From Coemansia sp. RSA 1804 (taxonomy: Eukaryota; Kickxellomycota; Kickxellomycetes; Kickxellales; Kickxellaceae): DNA of 31,002 bases. The notes under the pieces are model-generated. The model was not told where the DNA came from. It saw only the letters and a list, made by a program, of their open reading frames with translations, and did no database searches. A program made the position numbers and the translations under genes. Shown piece by piece: positions 10,047-18,174 of this stretch. The stretch covers positions 1 to 31,002 of the forward strand of contig JANBTH010000141.1 of the NCBI GenBank assembly GCA_027578815.1, written 5' to 3'. Positions within the stretch are counted from its first letter, which is position 1. Each line of letters starts with the position of its first letter.

Positions 10047-10844
10047 ATGGTTTCTGCATCTGAACTGAACTCTGCGCCTGCTGAGCAGGTATCAGCGTCA
10101 ATTAATGCTTCTGCCGAGCAAATCAACGCACTGTGTGATAAAATCGAAGACATTGCCTCATACGTTGTAAGCATTAAAAACGATCAAAGTCAAGAACACA
10201 GCAGCTCCGATACGCGCCAAAGCTTGTTAGAAACCGTTACTAGCACCTTTGTGCATCTACGCCAGCTTAACCGCAAACTACATGAAGCTAAGGTTGCACT
10301 GAATGCCCAGGTTGTCTCTCTCAAACGTAAAACAGACGACCTTGGCTTGTATGTAGAGAACAGGAAACGTGAGATGGCGTATATTCAGCGTGATATCGAC
10401 TCGACGAAAAAAATGGAGACCATATACCAAACTATTGATATTATTCCTGAGGACGAGTTCCGGGCAAATGCTCCAGAGGAGTTTAAAACAGGAAATGATA
10501 CACACCACACGCTGATGCTTGGCCGGCTGCGCTATGAAATCAGACAGCGAGAAGTACTAATGGAGTCAAAGGCTAAGGCAAAGGAAATGCGAGACAGTCT
10601 ACGCCAGGATAAGCGCCGGCGTGTTGAGAAGCTAGAGAAAACTGATATTCGGTTGCAAAACTACGTTAAATCGCTTTCTCAACTTGGGAGATCTTTTGGT
10701 GTTGTCAGCGATGATGAGAAGAATCCTTCTTCTGGCGATACATCTGGGACAGTCGTGGAAGGCTCTAATAGACCAAAGGAGACAGAAAAGTTTCGGGACT
10801 CAAGAGACGTAGGCTCCTCGCGTGTGGGCACTCCCCAGATGTAG
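10047..10844 (+). CDS. THOC5-like THO/TREX complex subunit
   Basis: 265 residues from ATG 10047 (the open frame upstream begins with TTG). THOC5 is a coiled-coil subunit of the THO complex, which couples transcription to mRNA export. The central region has heptad-like helices (about 69-122) containing LRQLNRKLHEAKVALNAQV and YVENRKREMAYIQRDI. These are followed by IDIIPEDEF (130-138), corresponding to the family 'I.L...eEF' element, then LGRLRYEIRQRE (158-169) and a second basic helix. This order matches the N-terminal domain of metazoan and plant THOC5. The larger C-terminal domain of animal THOC5 is absent and the tail (about 220-265) is disordered and Ser/Glu-rich. It is codirectional with TRM1, 139 bp downstream. 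The family assignment is by pattern; other coiled-coil proteins cannot be fully excluded. Confidence 0.75.
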   Translation: MVSASELNSAPAEQVSASINASAEQINALCDKIEDIASYVVSIKNDQSQEHSSSDTRQSLLETVTSTFVHLRQLNRKLHEAKVALNAQVVSLKRKTDDLGLYVENRKREMAYIQRDIDSTKKMETIYQTIDIIPEDEFRANAPEEFKTGNDTHHTLMLGRLRYEIRQREVLMESKAKAKEMRDSLRQDKRRRVEKLEKTDIRLQNYVKSLSQLGRSFGVVSDDEKNPSSGDTSGTVVEGSNRPKETEKFRDSRDVGSSRVGTPQM

Positions 10845-12225
10845 ATTAAATAACCTCTAGTTCTAACATTGGGGCTTTAAAATACTTTAGCTTGCACTAG
10901 TCATGTTAAACACTGATTGCGTTATATTAGGACCTTTCATCCAATTAAAAGGACAACAACGTACTGAGATTAAAGATGGTATAGAACGTCTTTTGACTTA
11001 GAAAAAACGATAGATGACTCTTCAAATCCCAGAGATTGGCCATTAGGAGGGACCCTAGTTTAGACATTCTCTAGTCTCTTGCGCCTTAGGTTTTCATTGT
11101 CGGTATCAGAAACCACAAACCCTTTATCAGATAATGGCGGGCGGCTGTTTCTGCCATCATCACTGTTACTTGCATCTTCACCACTATTTTCTTCACTTGA
11201 GTCAGCCGCAGGGCTATGGTCATCGCTATAATTAACATTTCTGCCAGACTGCTTTCCGTTGCACCTATACGAACTCGAATGGCCAGTCCCCAATGCAGAA
11301 GAACCTATTTGTCATCCGAATAGTGCTTGTCTGATCCCCCACCATAAGATTTTTCTGGCGTGTTGCTCAATCGCCGTCCTCGCACAGGTTTTAACTGAGC
11401 CAGTGCTTCAGATGTCCGGTAAATTGCTTTTTTCAAATTATCGTCATAGGCTTTTCTGTATCTTTGACCAATCCCAGTATACCGTGATTTAAATAATTGT
11501 TACAAGACTATTCACTATGTCAGGTTTTTATAATATCTCTTAAACCGGCAATTGAAATGGGCTATAAATTTAATGAGTAATAGTACACATTGTTATCTAT
11601 TGAATAACATGTTTTATACATGAATTGCTTGATTGTGTAAAAAAGATACTGTAAATTGAAGATTAGCACGCTATAACAACAGTTATTTGGCTAACTTTTA
11701 AGTAAACCTCTTTTTTAACAAAACATACATTGCTCTTAAGCAATCATCTAATTTTGTGTATTATTATAATTGCTATTTCTTATTATTCAATTATTAATTT
11801 TGTTAAAATTCAAGATAAATTGCAGCATGACCTAAATCAATTTAAAAAGGTTGCTATTCCTGACATAGTGCTGCAATAATGCCATATGGCATATAAGACA
11901 AGGAATGTTTCATATTTAACTGTATCATTCATTGCCAAGAATAATGGTATTAACCTATTCAAAATGTTAAATGTTGTTCAATACTATCATCACCCACCAC
12001 CTGTCAGATAATCATAAAAAGCCATTTCTAAAGCTTTTACACTGCACCAAATGCTAAAAAAAACTATTTCAATAACTAAGAATTGTATGTCAGTGTTTAA
12101 ATAATTTTATATTATTTTATTTTCTTAAGACCTTAGATATTTATGTATTAAATCATTTTAAACCATTTATTCTTGCATGTTATGGAAATTATTTTTAATT
12201 TATAAAATAAATGTTGTGACCTTTC
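10845..12225. other. Long AT-rich intergenic region
   Basis: About 1.4 kb, strongly AT-rich from 11500 to 12225. The only coding-like material is the decayed minus-strand frame at 11060-11499, listed separately. A possible THOC5 3' signal (GATTAAATAACC) lies at 10844-10855. The remainder shows no gene, tRNA or tandem array. Confidence 0.6.
11060..11499 (-). pseudogene. Frameshifted ORF remnant, acidic Ser/Asp-rich tail
   Basis: Two overlapping minus-strand open segments look like pieces of one protein. Segment 1 (11499-11305) reads through GQRYRKAYDDNLKKAIYRTS and LAQLKPVRGRRLSNTPEKS before a TAG. Segment 2 (11311-11060), in another frame, continues with GTGHSSSYRCNGKQSGRN and a Ser/Asp/Glu-rich stretch ending NLRRKRLENV. 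Neither has a sensible ATG, and the composition (basic helix, then acidic Ser-rich tail) is more protein-like than the AT-rich flanks. An AATAG acceptor-like site at the junction means an unseen intron is the alternative to a frameshift, but no good donor was found. No family was recognised. Confidence 0.3.
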
Positions 12226-12312
12226 TGCACCGAAAGTTCCCTCGGGATCCGCCCCCACTTTCAGTGCAAGCTACCAAAAGACGACTCTTTCAAAGTCTTG
12301 AGGGCAGATCCC
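12226..12312 (-). ncRNA. Putative pseudoknot-forming RNA element
   Basis: Two interlocked inverted repeats are visible. Repeat 1 pairs 12226-12236 with 12258-12268 (11 bp, one mismatch). Repeat 2 pairs 12244-12257 with 12299-12312 (14 bp, two mismatches). The left arm of repeat 2 lies inside repeat 1 and abuts its right arm with no gap, giving an H-type pseudoknot topology. All three mismatches are C-A on the plus strand and become G-U wobbles on the minus strand, which favours a minus-strand RNA. A small hairpin (AAGAC...GTCTT, 12278-12299) lies in the long loop but shares one base with repeat 2. The element lies 39 bp past the stop of the Gag/ORF1-like frame on the same strand, so it may be that element's 3' untranslated structure. 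A 7-nt loop crossing a 14-bp stem is sterically tight, so the two stems may be alternative folds rather than simultaneous. Confidence 0.45.
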
Positions 12313-12351
12313 TTAACTACTAATTGATTTCCTTAATTAGTACTGATATTA

Positions 12352-13485
12352 TTATACTTTTAATTGATCTCCTATAGTAGTGTACTCTTTTAATAGTGGA
12401 TGATTGGTGGCTATAAAAGCACTGATATTCACTATTAGGAAGGAGGATGTTTCTTTAGGTAGTCTTGAAAAAGAAAATTTAAAGTCTATGATAATAATGC
12501 TGCACAGGGTGCACATCTTCCTGATTGTGCCTGAAATTTGCATCATTCCAGGGTCTTTGTCGTTTTTGGGCTGCTTGGTAATCCGCCACGCCCAGGAAAT
12601 TGATTCACTGTTGCCAATTTGTGACTGGATTATCTCACAGATGCTCTGGTAGGCGTGGGTAGCCACAGAGCTTAAGTCCAGGAGACTAGAATTGCCATTG
12701 TGGTCGCCGCAGTTGGCTTGGTCAGCCAAGGTTTCAGCCACAGGTGGCTCAGGTTGTTTGCCAGCTTTTTTGTTTTTGGCGGAAGCTGGGGACCCATTGT
12801 CGGCTGGGATGATCGCTGTTTTGTGCTCTGGGAAAGCTTTTTCTGCAGATTTTGACATCCCCGAAAATTCGTGATTTTCAGGGGTTGTTCCCGTTTCAGC
12901 ATTGTTTGCCCCAAAAACAAATCGCCTGTTGTTCTTGACGCGTGATGGGAACAGTGGAATGTCCAGGTAAAGGGACCTTTCCTTGTCGTTTTGGTCGTAC
13001 TGAATGAGCGCGTATTCTGCTGTCTGGGAGTTGGCAGGGGGGCGTTGTTTATGCGCGACAGTGGCTGCATAGGACATCCTATTGTTTGCTTGTTTGTTAA
13101 CAATAGGCGACGCGTTTTTGGCAGCCGCAGTGCTTGCATGGGGTGCAGCGCTGGAACACGTGGCATTGCTGGGGCCTGTAGAGGTGCCAGAATCTAGGAG
13201 TTCTGGCAGGATTGCGGAATTTCCAAGGTTTTTCGCTGCGATTTTTGCTGGTGGGGGCCTGGCCCCTTGGAAAAAACCGCTGGGATTGTCTCCAAATGCT
13301 TTCCTGGTGTCGTCTGGGCCGGCGACGGGTGCCTTGGTCGAGGCGCGTGGAGCTGCGTTGGCTGGACGGGTCCTGGTGCGTGTGCCCATGGCAGGTCCGC
13401 TCTTTGCCTGTGCTGCAGGCGGTTTCGCGGGTCTGCCGGAGCGGCCGACGGTGATCCACTCACTGTTGGTTGCGTCTGGTGCCAT
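12352..13485 (-). CDS. Gag/ORF1-like low-complexity protein
   Basis: 377 residues from ATG 13485 (an upstream in-frame GTG was not used). The N-terminal two thirds is Ala/Pro/Ser/Asn-rich and basic: it opens MAPDATNSEWITVGRSGRPA, then has ARPPPAKIAAKN and NRMSYAATVAHKQRPPA. A short ordered-looking segment follows (YALIQYDQNDKERSLYLDIP, then FPSRVKNNRRFVFG). The C-terminal quarter is hydrophobic and AT-rich in codon use (MCTLCSIIIIDFKFSFSRLP), so it may be read-through into less conserved sequence. No CCHC zinc knuckle, RRM or catalytic motif was seen. The composition and 'SYAATVA' style resemble ORF1 proteins of fungal non-LTR retrotransposons, but I cannot name a family. GC content is clearly higher than the flanks. 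Confidence 0.5.
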   Translation of the reverse strand: MAPDATNSEWITVGRSGRPAKPPAAQAKSGPAMGTRTRTRPANAAPRASTKAPVAGPDDTRKAFGDNPSGFFQGARPPPAKIAAKNLGNSAILPELLDSGTSTGPSNATCSSAAPHASTAAAKNASPIVNKQANNRMSYAATVAHKQRPPANSQTAEYALIQYDQNDKERSLYLDIPLFPSRVKNNRRFVFGANNAETGTTPENHEFSGMSKSAEKAFPEHKTAIIPADNGSPASAKNKKAGKQPEPPVAETLADQANCGDHNGNSSLLDLSSVATHAYQSICEIIQSQIGNSESISWAWRITKQPKNDKDPGMMQISGTIRKMCTLCSIIIIDFKFSFSRLPKETSSFLIVNISAFIATNHPLLKEYTTIGDQLKV

Positions 13486-13598
13486 GTTCCGGCGCGCTAG
13501 CTGTAACGGGTTGGTGTGTGGCACTCGTGGACGGGTCCTGGAAGCTGAAAGCGGCTCTGGGGGATGGTTTTTCGCTGAAAAACGGCGCCTTTTTTGTG

Positions 13599-13619
13599 TA
13601 CTCTTATAGAATAAGAGTA
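13599..13619. repeat. Perfect 9-bp inverted repeat upstream of tRNA-Val
   Basis: TACTCTTAT-AGA-ATAAGAGTA is a perfect palindrome with a 3-nt spacer, ending 45 bp before the tRNA. It overlaps a TATA-like box (GTATAAAAAGGG, 13617-13628). It could mark the end of the neighbouring element or serve as an upstream Pol III control site. Confidence 0.6.
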
Positions 13620-13664
13620 TAAAAAGGGATTTTCAAGAAAAAAATTGAAAAGCGCAAAAGAGAT

Positions 13665-13738
13665 GACTTCTTGGCGTAGTTGGTTATCGCGTCTGCCTAA
13701 CACGCAGAAGGTCGCCAGTTCGAACCTGGCAGAAGTCA
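13665..13738 (+). tRNA. tRNA-Val (anticodon AAC)
   Basis: A complete cloverleaf without intron. The acceptor stem GACTTCT/AGAAGTC pairs 7 of 7. The D arm is GCGT with loop AGTTGGTTA. The anticodon stem TCTGC/GCAGA encloses loop CTAACAC, giving anticodon AAC. The T arm is GCCAG-TTCGAAC-CTGGC, fully paired. The discriminator is A and no CCA is encoded, as expected in eukaryotes. Internal A-box (TGGCGTAGTTGG) and B-box (GTTCGAACC) promoter elements are present. AAC is read as INN after A34 editing and decodes most valine codons. Confidence 0.97.
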
Positions 13739-13739
13739 C

Positions 13740-13744
13740 TTTTT
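13740..13744 (+). terminator. Pol III terminator of tRNA-Val
   Basis: A run of five T residues begins one base after the discriminator and the following C, the usual eukaryotic Pol III stop signal. Confidence 0.85.
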
Positions 13745-14450
13745 ACATTTTTGAAATAGCAAAAGGAATATTATTTTGGTGGGAAAATTGAGCATGTTCT
13801 TTTTGACTTTCCCATCCTGTATTATGTATCTTTGTTCATTATTATATCCGCTACTTTATTATTTTGTTTTATAAGGTTTTTATTAATTTTTACTACTCTG
13901 ACATTTGTGGTGCAATAAAAAGATCAATCTTTGACAATATGGGGAGGTGGGCGCCATGCAGTGTAAACAATTATTTTCTAATCTGTAAGTAGTTGGACTT
14001 GTGCTAATACGGTGACATGCTTGTTTGTCTGTATCAAGTAATCTGTTTAATTTAAATTTCTAGTGTACTTTATATTTTCCAAATGTATTGTGAAACATTG
14101 GTGTTTTAATCATGGTAAATAATTTGGGTTGTTTCTGACATAAAGATTGGTAAGTATATGTTCTTTCAACCACCATGTGCTGATACGACATTTAAATAAA
14201 TATCCTGGGTTTTATTAACTCTGTATCATAAAGGATTTGGGTTGTTTTGCTTAATTTTCAACATAATTTGAGGTAAATTATCATTTTGCTCAATAAATCT
14301 TGTGATTTCTCTAGCTTGGTACATAATTGTTATTCAAACTTGAGGTAATTGTTGTTATATTCATCGCAAACACATGTAACAAAACTCAAAGATACTACAT
14401 TAGCAGAGAGCTTTAAAATACTATTTCAAAAAAACATAAGCTCCAGTTAT
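13745..14450. other. AT-rich intergenic region
   Basis: About 700 bp between tRNA-Val and the 3' end of ATP14. No coding frame of note, no tRNA, and no repeat beyond simple AT-richness was seen. Confidence 0.6.
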
Positions 14451-14896
14451 TCACGCTATGCTGACAACTCCGCTCTGCTCGTACGCCTTAATGTCAGATT
14501 CAAGCTTGATGTCGTTCTTGGGCGCCTCGGGCACCTTTGGCGCTACAAAGTTTTTTGTTGTCACCTCCGCCTTTGCTGCCTTGGGGTCAGGCTTATAGTT
14601 GCGAATCTCCTTAAGGTAGAGGTCCTGGAGCATGTCTACATAGAGTGACGTTTGTGTCATTATTAGCTGCACAGTAATTGGAGGTAGACAGAAAACGAGC
14701 ATTACCAAACCAAGGAGCACTTACCCTTGCTGTTTTTGGCAGTTGCGGAGAAGCCACGGGTAGCGATACGACTGGCGGCCTACATATATTTATAAAAATG
14801 GTTTAGTAAATGAAGCGTATATGTGAAATTGATGTTCTTCTCGATTTCGTTTAAATTTGTTCGTACCTGAGCACGGATGGCGGAAAAGACAAGCAT
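14451..14896 (-). CDS. ATP14: Mitochondrial F1Fo ATP synthase subunit h, three exons
   Basis: Exons are 14896-14867, 14779-14725 and 14635-14451. Introns of 87 bp (GTACGA...TAG) and 89 bp (GTAAGT...TAG) join in frame to give 89 residues. The protein begins MLVFSAIRAQAASRIATRGF, an Arg-rich, acid-free mitochondrial presequence. It then reads MLQDLYLKEIRNYKPDP, matching the 'IQDLYLRELK' core of yeast Atp14. The tail KVPEAPKNDIKLESDIKAYE matches the conserved 'P..P.LP.LE...ALKAY' pattern. Subunit h belongs to the peripheral stalk of the ATP synthase. The exon-3 acceptor at 14636/14637 is fixed by phase; the nearer-consensus GTGCAG upstream would shift the frame. The protein is shorter than yeast Atp14 (about 124 residues), lacking its acidic tail. 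Confidence 0.88.
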
Positions 14897-15100
14897 TTTT
14901 ATTAAATGTAGAAAAAAGAAGACACTTTATTGAATTCGTAATTGAAATTGAACAGTGGAGAGAAGAGAAATAAATATAGCCGCTTCTTTTTGTCTGGTTC
15001 AACGACTTGCCCTCTTATCATCGCCGATCAAGCTTTTGATTATTTTGATTATTCAGAAAAAACCCCCTTAATCAATGATAAGAATAGCATAATTATTTTT

Positions 15101-15379
15101 TTACAGGTGGACGATTCCGGTATCTGGATCCGTCCAGGTTCTGGCAGCCTTGATAATCTCTGCAACAGCAAACGACTTGTGTCGGCTTAGTTTCCGGCAG
15201 TGCTCGATGCGAACCACATCGCCAAGGTTGCACTTTTCGAATTCGTCGTGGGCCATGTAGTTCTTGTGCACCAAAATCTCCTTTTGAACATGGCGGTTCA
15301 TAACACGCTTTGGCACACGGACGCGAACAGTCTTGTCCATGGCTGTGCTTATGACCATTCCAATAAAATTCTGCCTCAT
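15101..15379 (-). CDS. MRPS17: Mitochondrial small ribosomal subunit protein uS17m
   Basis: A complete intronless 92-residue protein starting MRQNFIGMVISTAMDKTVRV. It contains the S17 signature region: VPKRVMNRHVQKEILVHK, then LGDVVRIEHCRKLSRHKSFA. uS17 binds 16S-type rRNA early in small-subunit assembly; the family also has bacterial and chloroplast forms. Here the nuclear location, and the Met-Arg start with the motif 'GMVIST.MDKTV', point to the mitochondrial version. It lies 204 bp upstream of ATP14 on the same strand and is divergent from the acyltransferase. Confidence 0.92.
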   Translation of the reverse strand: MRQNFIGMVISTAMDKTVRVRVPKRVMNRHVQKEILVHKNYMAHDEFEKCNLGDVVRIEHCRKLSRHKSFAVAEIIKAARTWTDPDTGIVHL

Positions 15380-15638
15380 TCTCTACGCTTACGGATGGGA
15401 AAAAAGTAAATAGAGAAAATAAAAAGGGTGGAATAGAAAAAGAAAAAGGAAACGTTGTTAATCGTCAATTTGATCAGAAGAAGGCTCTATTCTTTTATGT
15501 TGCTGTGGCCCTGACGTTTGATCAGCCGCAACTTTAAGACACAAAGTCGTCATATGCTTAGTATTTCTTTTCTTTTCGGTTTCCTAATTTCCTTTACGCC
15601 ATCTTGTTCTAAATTCTACTTCCAAGCCCTTCATAAAT
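15380..15638. promoter_or_regulatory. Divergent promoter of MRPS17 and the acyltransferase gene
   Basis: 259 bp between two head-to-head start codons. It contains A-rich sequence on the MRPS17 side (AAAATAAAAAGGGTGG near 15416) and pyrimidine-rich sequence (TTTCTTTTCTTTTCGGTTTCC near 15565-15586) on the acyltransferase side. Confidence 0.5.
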
Positions 15639-17132
15639 ATGGAAAAATTCAAAGAGGCAGTCGAGTCGCAGACGTTTGCGCTGGGATGCCTGGATACACA
15701 CCCCTCGTACTGCACCACCCCACTTTACTTCTTCTACAAAAACGGAAATATCGATGGCCAGTTTATGCCACCAAACCTACTAAAGGACTCCTTTTTTGAG
15801 GCTCTTCGGGTGTTCCCTATTCTTGCTGGCTGCTTGCACATGAAGAATGGCGGCATCGATGCCAGCATCAATGTGGACCGAAACAATATAAATATGCCTG
15901 TGTACGGTGAGTATGACAGTGACATCCATTTTGACAAGATTGAAGCAGCAAATTTTAGTTGGGATGCACTTCCAAAGGAGATATCAAAGCCGGGCTTTGT
16001 GCTGCGTAAAGGAAAAGACAACATAATCAAGCTTGCGGAAATCGAGATTGCAAGGCTCCAAGACAACAGCGGACTAGTGATCCTTGTCAACATCGCACAT
16101 GTTGTAATGGATGTTAATGGTATTGTAAAGTTCCTTCATTATTGGGCGCAGCTCTGCCGCCAGATGAGCCTTGGCAACCTTGACGCCAAATTCGCAGAGC
16201 AAAGCAGCGCGCTGTTGCACAGCAGAGAACATCTATACAACTGTCTTCCAGAACAAACCCAGCAGTTAGATTATGCTACTAATATTACGCATAGTAAAAA
16301 AAGCATAATTTCAACTAGTTTTGCGCAGCTATCACCAGAAACACGCGGCAAAGTAATTGGGATCATGACATCGTTCTTTCCTGCGGAAAGTCATATGTTT
16401 CGGCTTCCATTCCAAAATCTTGTTGCCGTAAAGGAGGCTATTTCTTCTGCTAGTGCCGAGAAAAGCTGTCATATTTCTGACAACGATATCATCACTGCAT
16501 TGCTGTGCATGGTCGTTATACAAAGCAATAACGGCCACAGCCCTATGCAGACGAGAGATCTGGTACCCTCTTCGCGCTTTAAACGGTCCAGTAACACCGA
16601 GTTCGAAGACAGCATTGATAACCATCGACTGGTGACGATTGCTGTGGATTGCCGTTATCGTCTCGAAAATCCCAACATGACCATGTACACAGGAAACGGA
16701 ATCATATCGCATGTTCTGGCCTTTCCCTTGCGAGATATCTGTGCTGAAATAGAGCCTGCATCTCTTGCAACATGCGCAATGCAGGTACGACAAGGGGTGG
16801 ACCGTATCAGCCCACAATATATCCGCGAGTTTATACGGCTGGGCGACAGCGCACCAGACAGCTTCCAGCGCTTAATGGCTTATATGATACATGTCCCAAC
16901 AAGATTCTGCGTATCGAGCCAGGCCAGGATAGACTACTATGGTGTTGACTTTGGAAATGGGCCTCCTGTGTGGGTTAGTCCGCCAAAGACATATGTGCCG
17001 GGCTACTCATCCATTCTCCCTGCACCAGCTTCTTGCAAGGACTTTTATATATACTTGTCTGTGAAAAACAACGTCATGACCAGAGTGCTCAGCCATCCAT
17101 TCTGGAACGACATGACCGAGCTAGTTTATTAG
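15639..17132 (+). CDS. HXXXD-type (BAHD-like) acyltransferase
   Basis: An intronless 497-residue protein of the transferase superfamily that includes plant BAHD enzymes and fungal O-acetyltransferases, which move acyl groups from CoA to hydroxyl or amine acceptors. The catalytic HXXXD motif is intact as HVVMD (H154, D158) in the context LVNIAHVVMDVNG. The second family motif, usually DFGWG, appears as DFGNG at about 437-441 (YYGVDFGNGPPVWVSPP). The N-terminal PLYFFYKNG...LKDSFFEALRVFPILAGCL segment is the usual start of domain 1 ('L..SL..tL..fyPlAGrl'). No signal peptide is seen, so it is probably cytosolic. The substrate cannot be inferred; no biosynthetic cluster surrounds it. Confidence 0.9.
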   Translation: MEKFKEAVESQTFALGCLDTHPSYCTTPLYFFYKNGNIDGQFMPPNLLKDSFFEALRVFPILAGCLHMKNGGIDASINVDRNNINMPVYGEYDSDIHFDKIEAANFSWDALPKEISKPGFVLRKGKDNIIKLAEIEIARLQDNSGLVILVNIAHVVMDVNGIVKFLHYWAQLCRQMSLGNLDAKFAEQSSALLHSREHLYNCLPEQTQQLDYATNITHSKKSIISTSFAQLSPETRGKVIGIMTSFFPAESHMFRLPFQNLVAVKEAISSASAEKSCHISDNDIITALLCMVVIQSNNGHSPMQTRDLVPSSRFKRSSNTEFEDSIDNHRLVTIAVDCRYRLENPNMTMYTGNGIISHVLAFPLRDICAEIEPASLATCAMQVRQGVDRISPQYIREFIRLGDSAPDSFQRLMAYMIHVPTRFCVSSQARIDYYGVDFGNGPPVWVSPPKTYVPGYSSILPAPASCKDFYIYLSVKNNVMTRVLSHPFWNDMTELVY

Positions 17133-17475
17133 GGAGGTTTCAAATGTGTGGTTTTTTATTTCAGGAGTGTGTCCTCGTTTTTAGTACCAAGCTGCGCATG
17201 TTAAGATCCCTCTAATAGGGCCCAGAGTTACAGTCGGTGTGGATAGAGGATTGCTTGAATGTCAAGCAGCAGTCTAGGTTTTACTTGGAAAGAGGAGCCG
17301 CAAGACAAGGAAATCTCTCAGCTCCAAAAGTAATTTAGCCAAAGCAACCACATCTTGATTAAAATTCTAATAACAGAGAGGGTGTGAAAGAGAAGCGAAA
17401 AAGTCTCGCCTCAAGATTAGTGCCAGCGCAAAGAAAACACATGAGGATTGGGTTTATGGGATAGGATCATCCACC
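17133..17475. other. Intergenic region
   Basis: 343 bp between the acyltransferase stop and the orphan gene. It includes the imperfect palindrome CCCTCTAATAGGG (17207-17219). No gene was recognised. Confidence 0.5.
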
Positions 17476-18174
17476 ATGGCTGCAAGTGTATTTTTTGAGC
17501 TACCTACAGCGAACAGACAGTGGACATGGTATCATGAAGCCTATCCAGAAGCTGAGATGCGTGAATGTTCTTTCCCAAACTGTAGAGAGCTGGAAACACA
17601 AGGACATATGTTTGCTTGCAAACACCATCCAATATCAGATACCACCAGCGTAGAATACAGCCAAGCTCTGTGGCAACCGCTGGCTGAGCTGGTAACGGAA
17701 ACCCTACATACAGGTAGAGTGTTCCTGGGAATGACAGACGAAATGGCGGAGAAGGCCAAACGTCTCCGAGACATTGAACACCAGGATGAACGGACAGCGC
17801 TAGAGTTAAGAAAACATCAGAATGGGATCAATGACAAGCGATACATTAAAGAACTAGAACGACTAACAGCACAAAGGGAAAAACAGCTAACGCTATGTGT
17901 GGCAGAGTTGCAAGCCCAGTGCTACGAATGGGGCAAGGTTCGCCATGAAGCTCAGATAGATCGCGAATTCATTTCTTCAATGACGCCAGAACAGCGTCGC
18001 CGGATCATGAAGCGACCGAAACACGCAGTATCTCTCTTGACAAATCCACGAGCCGACGAGAACGACGGAATACCGAAATGGCCGCGTACAACGAAATGTC
18101 GCGAGACGGAGATGAGACACTCCAACTTTGCCACAAATAGGGCACTCTTCAACCGACCCGTTGGTCGGGTCTGA
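17476..18174 (+). CDS. Orphan Cys/His-motif coiled-coil protein
   Basis: 232 residues from an ATG in good context (CCACCATGG). Near the N-terminus, C31-x4-C36-x11-C48-x2-H51 (ECSFPNCRELETQGHMFACK) resembles a single half of the zf-C3Hc3H-type motif of KANSL2/INO80D proteins (C-x6-C-x10-C-x2-H), though spacing differs. Residues about 85-165 are charged and helical (for example KELERLTAQREKQLTL), likely a coiled coil, followed by a basic, Arg-rich tail. No catalytic residues or membrane segments were seen. A chromatin-complex subunit is one possibility but only by motif resemblance. A hairpin (GACCCG-TTGGT-CGGGTC) overlaps the last codons. I do not recognise the family. Confidence 0.6.
   Translation: MAASVFFELPTANRQWTWYHEAYPEAEMRECSFPNCRELETQGHMFACKHHPISDTTSVEYSQALWQPLAELVTETLHTGRVFLGMTDEMAEKAKRLRDIEHQDERTALELRKHQNGINDKRYIKELERLTAQREKQLTLCVAELQAQCYEWGKVRHEAQIDREFISSMTPEQRRRIMKRPKHAVSLLTNPRADENDGIPKWPRTTKCRETEMRHSNFATNRALFNRPVGRV

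Larger units (their letters stand above)
12226..13620 (-). mobile_element. Candidate truncated retroelement beside a tRNA gene
   Basis: A GC-rich block inside AT-rich DNA contains a Gag/ORF1-like frame, a structured 3' segment and a 5' end lying within about 50-150 bp of tRNA-Val. Non-LTR elements in several protists and fungi target the flanks of Pol III genes, and ORF1-only or internally deleted copies are common. No reverse transcriptase, endonuclease, long terminal repeats or target-site duplication was found, and the exact ends are unknown. The boundaries given are simply the palindrome at the tRNA side and the pseudoknot at the other. The main alternative is an ordinary orphan gene. Confidence 0.35.

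Noticed and set aside
12226..12312. HDV-like self-cleaving ribozyme
   Set aside because: The strand order in the minus RNA (stem a, long loop with hairpin, stem b, a', 7-nt joint, b') differs from the HDV arrangement, and stem a is 14 bp rather than about 7.
13082..13609. 175-codon plus-strand frame opposite the Gag/ORF1-like protein
   Set aside because: It is the mirror of a GC-rich biased frame; Gly/Ala/Val-rich with no motif, and it continues past the protein's start only because of composition.
12200..13664. Target-site duplication for the candidate retroelement
   Set aside because: Only a short TATAAAA match was found at both sides, which is meaningless in AT-rich DNA.
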